Shown here: in pieces, positions 62,401 to 64,000 of the stretch
Layout: every line of letters begins with the position of its first letter
How positions within the stretch are numbered: the first letter of the stretch is position 1
The notes under the pieces: model-generated
Told to the model about the DNA's origin: nothing
What the model saw: only the letters and a program-made list of their open reading frames with translations
The model's database searches: none
DNA from: Synechococcus sp. CCY 0621
GTDB taxonomy: Bacteria > Cyanobacteriota > Cyanobacteriia > PCC-6307 > Cyanobiaceae
NCBI RefSeq assembly: GCF_019038465.1
Contig: NZ_JAFKRH010000026.1
Location: 36,984 to 100,983 of the forward strand
DNA: 64,000 nt
Reading direction: 5' to 3'
Program-made: the position numbers and the translations under genes

Positions 62401-64000
62401 CAGCAACAGTGCCGCCATTGGCAACAGTTTCGGCACCGTCACGATCACCAACGACGACGGTGCACCACTCCCCAGCATCACTCTGGAGCTCACGCCTACC
62501 AGCGTCACGGAAACCGGCGCCGCCAATCTCCTCTACACCTTCCGCCGATCCGGCGACACCACCAGCTCCCTCACCGTCAACTACGCGATCGGCGGCACCG
62601 CCACCAACGGCATCGATTACGGCCTGATCGCCGCCAGCATCACATTTGCCGCCGGCTCCGCCACCGCCACCGTCACCGTGGATCCCAGCGCCGATGGGAG
62701 CCTTGAGACGGATGAAACCGTCGCCCTCACCCTGGTGACAGGTGCGGCTTACACGATCGGCACCACAGCCGCCGTGACCGGCATCATCCTCAACGACATC
62801 AGCAACACGGGTACCGCCAGCTTCACGATCTCCGGCCCCCCCGCCGTCGGCAACACGTTGATCGCGAGCACCAGCTCAGCCGATCCCGATGGGGACGGGA
62901 TTTTCACCTACAGCTGGCAATCCTCGAGTGATGGCAACGACTGGAGCCCAGTCGGCACCAATAGCTCCAGCTACACCATTGCGGCAGCCGATCAAGGGAA
63001 GCAACTGCGGTTGGTGGTGAGCTACACCGATGGGCGGGGTTTCGCCGAAAGCGTCACCACCGATGCCGGTACAGTGCTGCCGATATCCGAACTCGCCATC
63101 ACCGCGGCCTCCGCCAACAAGTACGAGGGAAGCAGCGGCGCCACCGTCTTTAGCTTCACGGCGACCCGCACCGGTGACACCGCAACTTTCAGTACTGCCA
63201 ACTGGGCAGTCACCGGCAGCGGCTCCAATCCCGCCAGCGCCGGTGATTTCATCGCCGGTGTGCTGCCAAGCGGCATGGTGACATTCGCGGCAGGAGACAT
63301 CTCCAGAACCATTGTTGTCGACATCGCAGGAGACGTTGACATCGAACCGGATGAGGGATTCACCATTACCCTTTCAAACCCCACAGGCTCCAGCCTTGAT
63401 TCCGCTAGTTCAGCCGCCAGTGGCACTATCCGCAACGATGAGATTCGTATTGCCACCGGTCAACAGATTCAGATCATTGCCACTGATTCTCTTGTGGATT
63501 CTGCATTTCTGGGGTTCGCCAATCTCATTGGCGATGCTGGCATCACTCTGAGTGAAAATGCCATTGACTTCATCCTGGATACAATCCCAGGTCAACCTCA
63601 GGCGATGCTAGGCCTTGACCTTTCCATTCTGACAGGGGGACAACAACCGGCCAACCCAGGTCAACAGAACTGGGCTTATTTCTCCATCAATCCATTGACC
63701 AGGGAGATCTCTCCTCTCACTTACAACCCGCTGCAACGCGGTGGTGCACGTTTCTACGACTTGGATGAGGATGGCCATGCTGACTTCCTCCATCTCAGCC
63801 TGACCGATGGCGGTTATGGAGACAAGGACGGGGTGGCCAATGGCGTGATCGTTGATCCATCCACAGCTGGGTCGGTTGAGCTGATGCCCATCTTCAGCTC
63901 CGCTGATCCACTCACCCTCACGGTGGCCGACCCCAGCAAGACCGCAGCGGCCGCCAGCCTTGTGCTGCGGGCGACCCTGACGGGCCGTCCCGCCAGCTCC
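53492..64000 (+). CDS. Giant RTX protein, 3' end outside window
   Basis: One open frame of 3503 codons from GTG 53492 to the right edge. Residues 1-740 form an N-terminal region without a signal peptide and rich in beta strands. Residues 750-1560 carry RTX Ca2+-binding repeats (GGxGxDxxx) in blocks. Residues 1670-2100 include a choice-of-anchor-L-like domain (LSIEGSGEASGVFEG, GLVLSTGRV). Residues 2130-2527 hold seven SADGTKVAF-type propeller repeats. Residues 2535-3320 contain six Calx-beta domains (TITNDD ends) with one Ig-like RTX domain (SYSW... SYTDG) inserted before the last. The protein lacks a Sec signal, so a type I secretion system elsewhere should export it; its C-terminal signal is out of view. 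Probably a surface or secreted adhesin; SwmB-like motility or adhesion proteins are known in Synechococcus. Confidence 0.9.
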   Translation, partial: MALSASSLVAGIQSLITDLARQATGVDFGEVPLVGTVVSPVQDLIFADLQTTLTSALDGVGDSAAALAAALDAIDDVTASVNAEGGIDITIVDRSSTGLSPKPFDIGGAVGPVGLQLGGTLAVAFVTDLNIALQVDATTGQLSIRNSGQPELKVGLEASLSLDAGASLGIIDITVRDRDTNTPELSFAASIDLPSGDAGALAQPISFGITGRAGLDLDIQTSEVAGVLPSVTTNLILEYVIGNQSPTVAFNDITINLSEFFGIFKETFETVNTILETQPLGKLLDLTTGPVPVVNDLANKTGATGFLDVLPTTFKDGVVSLVDLAKFKDSVLNADGIAPNLQDASAFFEGLSTINFIRTLTGQAAGGSINLGNIILSNNPAGPEFAFTSLVGADGLEELDSFIRDSGILGDVAGAIKEKLTESFSENSGLFIPLLEDPSKIIDLLFKNNEPLILAEFRLPPLDIHEQEEVFIAIPGLPIGLLLKASIDIEAGLAVGYDTGGVSEGDFAKGLYLSTAEREGTITGYRPIFSLGTDTSAGGALRAGPLKASITGGIDANVVGYLDVDETGKLRLANFLNGDGCFFEVLSGRYGTNLRAEIEVGFDPFSFTQRIPLANATLADFSSFFCTPTDGIASPPLKGLATIGAAPFGSLDLVLNTGDRASQREFIVEDRPRVAGEDIAEDYDIRLAFDANGNVIHGALDIFGMGVSQRFGSSETPLALIVGNLGDEDDSLLIRSDVANTSNVKGGAGADYMAGGRGNDSFEGEAGNDILIGNDGDDWLSGGADNDDLYGGVGADRLDGGADKDKVSYEDANRSLLSGVTFFEENGKLIGFGGEAEGDVLDSIEYIVGTAYSDYLISSTGGDPISTLEGRDGDDILEGAANKNDFLLGGRGADVLLGKGGQDGTSYVTSFGGIHIDLQRRISFGGDAQGDTLVSIERVQGSAYADVIFGDGAANVIDGYFDDDRLAGGAGLDTVFGGLGNDTVFALGDGDRLDGGGSLNAPGVDLLTYRVLGGTGVVVDLRTGDGGGNDVIAMALRDGSPNPVVGYSTFENLEGTEQADSLGGDDADNSITGLGGADTLKGNDGNDTLIGGSGADRHEGGDGLDLADYRGATGPITANLATGLGTGNEAQGDTYVAIENLRGSDFSDTLVGDSEDNVLDPSLGSTNVSEIAIGGGGNDTLIIDYYRGDIGSGLVGGYALGSVSSGSFSRQALNSLDLIDSVTFSTIETLRIAGTSKADLLFGGAGNDVIATGSGNDTIVAGMGNDVIVAGSGDDTVSYGTNEFRALRSDAGSNYFHLVGGRGVDTLHVSLGGVAEDVLLAGIDTAGENSGANLTLTSGSAIEEFEILGDIVTGSGDDLLVQLGEHDNSFSTGDGSDVILPGLGLDVVDGGRETTGLFVPDTDGQADSTIIDTAAFYGAPGDVLVLDYSSLTGSLGVTSSSASISSGITIAPSIGNVQGTSLPLLTNAGHYAEGTSNNVSFTGIERLYVTGTGANDVLVGTGIVLRSLQSEGFQTLKGDDILRGGGGNDLLRGYTGDDLLEGGDGNDILFGTSSSSSFDSAEVDTLVGGLGADWFVLGTEDARYYFSLEGPSPSHALIRDFSIAEGDTLHLDGSSSNYRSEQTANGSSLLFRIVAGSGEDLAARFEGVANIDLGASYVKYNTALFIPEPGASIPALAAFAERFDAVEALASAGGFSVTETADTATLLGALGATSGLSGIRLSIEGSGEASGVFEGDPFGLGSGLVLSTGRVEDLVGPNTNTPTALGDQLNDVEFVSIGVSANGSQIFRADLSGLGIDLRSLTISDSGSRQGGASGALSGFDLDAIVLSTKRLDAVNSNTDLNLDSSLSKLDVFDFTADALSFQSGSQRTTSANSPNLTGSVNGLVQQRLVRLDRFETPGTASINEIPLTLGDGGRISFNLTQPVNTDGPLYLYIGESGGFGETAGAELNLSSSPIAGDRAMSTDLGSPGLVGDQTKLTYAFTPDAGLNKIQFQFVVFSEALPELTNAALADIFRIRVNGIDVASLSDGASLTLDNLLPQAYGPAHPDLILNPLGGQTQADGHTRVLTLKAPVKSGVENLLEVEVIDTGDAFLDSGILIKGGSLVATTGTDFPDVPLELPAIEPVTPEGTNALSIELVSAAFGQPATTGIRDSFGMGPTSVSADGTKVAFVSSAGNLIDPPASITSEVFVRDLITDTTTRISFGGVGPLVQRSYGSISADGTKVAYIDGRSAITDVLVHNLTTGTTATTSIGLSGEQANGFSYFPAISADGNKVAFFSSASNLVAGDNNNRLDIFVRDLASESTTIIPHGSFDPGSVADNQLSISADGTKIAYSLKLPGDVGPDIYVFDMMSRSTTLVSAAPNGTATGAYGISYSPVISADGTKVAFWSATPNLVANDRNDQYDVFVRDLLTNTTTIVSVGIDGELGNRMSSSPSISADGRSVAFYSEASNLIAGDSNGVGDVFVRDLATKTTTRVSVTGDGLEANRSSGVPSISGDGKTIHFFTFANNLGFLDNNFGGDVFVARLADLVDPEDLPSLSISALSSREPEGDTGVAEYTFAVTRTGNTISPASAEYRISGNVDAADFGGALPFGVISFAASETSKTLILNVSGDTDSEALEIFRVTLSNPIGATIDTSVAAGVILNDDDLPPVAGSISINDVTITEGDVGTKIATFTVTRTAGFAAFDVTVATADGSAKAAIDYIALTPALLSFAADETSKSISIAILGDAAFEPSETFFVNLLNPTNGATITDAQALGTITNDDGAGTISIGDVTVSEGDAGTTLANFTITRAGGNAPFDVTYRTLGGTATPGSDYIAITDGTLSFAAGDTTKTISVSVNGDTLVEASETFSVFLTGASDAAVLGNNTGTATITNDDASGTVSIESLAVVEGDLGFRSAELHLTRTGGSAPIEVTYTVTPGTAELGSDYQVILPNSVQFAAGEMTKRIPISIIGDTTVEADETFNVSITGASNSAAIGNSFGTVTITNDDGAPLPSITLELTPTSVTETGAANLLYTFRRSGDTTSSLTVNYAIGGTATNGIDYGLIAASITFAAGSATATVTVDPSADGSLETDETVALTLVTGAAYTIGTTAAVTGIILNDISNTGTASFTISGPPAVGNTLIASTSSADPDGDGIFTYSWQSSSDGNDWSPVGTNSSSYTIAAADQGKQLRLVVSYTDGRGFAESVTTDAGTVLPISELAITAASANKYEGSSGATVFSFTATRTGDTATFSTANWAVTGSGSNPASAGDFIAGVLPSGMVTFAAGDISRTIVVDIAGDVDIEPDEGFTITLSNPTGSSLDSASSAASGTIRNDEIRIATGQQIQIIATDSLVDSAFLGFANLIGDAGITLSENAIDFILDTIPGQPQAMLGLDLSILTGGQQPANPGQQNWAYFSINPLTREISPLTYNPLQRGGARFYDLDEDGHADFLHLSLTDGGYGDKDGVANGVIVDPSTAGSVELMPIFSSADPLTLTVADPSKTAAAASLVLRATLTGRPASS
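55730..58160 (+). repeat. RTX nonapeptide repeat blocks
   Basis: Calcium-binding repeats of the form GG.G.D.. occur in at least four groups within the giant gene: 55730-55900 (GGRGNDSFEG, GNDGDDWLSGG), 56690-56800 (GLGGADTLKGNDGNDTLIGG), 57220-57320 (GGAGNDVIATGSGNDTIVAG) and 58050-58150 (GGGGNDLLRGYTGDDLLEGG). They are separated by 150-400 bp of other beta-rich sequence. Such repeats fold into parallel beta rolls on binding Ca2+ outside the cell. Confidence 0.92.
59940..61075 (+). repeat. Seven propeller repeats in the RTX gene
   Basis: Seven repeats of about 55 residues each begin with a (S)ISADGTKVAF-type strand and contain a FVRDL-type strand. The blocks start at about 59965, 60130, 60288, 60459, 60618, 60789 and 60967. 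Seven such TolB/PD40 units make a closed beta-propeller. The DNA here is notably AT-rich compared with the rest of the gene. Confidence 0.85.
61099..63445 (+). repeat. Six Calx-beta domains in the RTX gene
   Basis: Calx-beta modules at about 61099-61430, 61450-61780, 61795-62120, 62130-62460, 62475-62810 and 63085-63445. Most have the (T/V)EGD start and an (I)TNDD end, and contain FAAGETSKxI-type strands. One Ig-like RTX domain (about 62815-63075) separates the last two. They are common in adhesins and bind Ca2+. Confidence 0.88.

Overview
The window looks like a chromosome segment of a high-GC unicellular cyanobacterium of the Cyanobium/Synechococcus type. The markers are a photosystem II psbA gene, an IctB-type membrane protein next to trmB, a complete Nit1C (nitrilase/Sll0783) cluster in the cyanobacterial arrangement, a cyanobacterial-style group 2 sigma factor and several cyanobacterium-typical proteins of unknown function. 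Most genes are very GC-rich and tightly packed, often with TGATG or GTGA stop/start overlaps. The left edge (1-1.7 kb), parts of 4.4-5.9 kb and the right-hand giant gene are less GC-rich and look like accessory DNA.

Layout. 1-1439: a truncated HEPN-motif gene behind an FRG-domain gene (candidate defence pair). 1698-4403: COQ4-like gene overlapping an MFS exporter, divergent from a TetR repressor with a 19-bp palindrome between them. 4450-10246: minus-strand genes (pentapeptide-repeat protein, aldo/keto reductase, small membrane proteins, OB-fold protein, VOC protein, two small conserved proteins). 10307-16713: FIST protein, trmB, ictB, sugar-kinase-like gene, acyltransferase/SGNH protein. 16732-18402: two divergent HupE-type metal permeases, each behind its own cobalamin riboswitch. 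18406-24479: the Nit1C cluster. 24476-28035: TMEM175-like channel, CsbD-like protein, two tiny membrane proteins, a group 2 sigma factor, a broken YetF gene and a DUF3122-like protein. 28158-29260: a D1'-like psbA interrupted by 23 nt. 29370-35920: b-type cytochrome, three toxin-antitoxin pairs, a duplicated gene fragment, a type I restriction-modification deletion scar, an M23 peptidase, PPK2 and a membrane protein. 35920-38991: pdxH, persulfide dioxygenase-rhodanese, rhodanese, methyltransferase. 39023-43203: sbcDC. 43214-47212: an Mrp-type cation/proton antiporter operon without the large MrpA subunit. 48201-53285: GT87-like enzyme, Kef-type antiporter, MscS channel. 53492-64000: 5' part of a giant RTX protein that leaves the window.

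How the genes fit together. Several modules act at the cell boundary: Ni/Co uptake under B12 control, Na+/K+/H+ handling (Mrp, Kef, TMEM175, MscS), sulfur detoxification, and a very large probably secreted RTX protein. Mobile or decaying material (toxin-antitoxin pairs, restriction scar, YetF pseudogene, interrupted psbA) is concentrated between 27 and 36 kb. The observations most worth following up are the psbA insertion (hairpin, inserted exactly between codons 48 and 49), the paired divergent cobalamin riboswitches, the RTX protein with an embedded seven-repeat propeller, and the antiporter operon lacking MrpA. All calls come from reading the sequence; no database search was possible.
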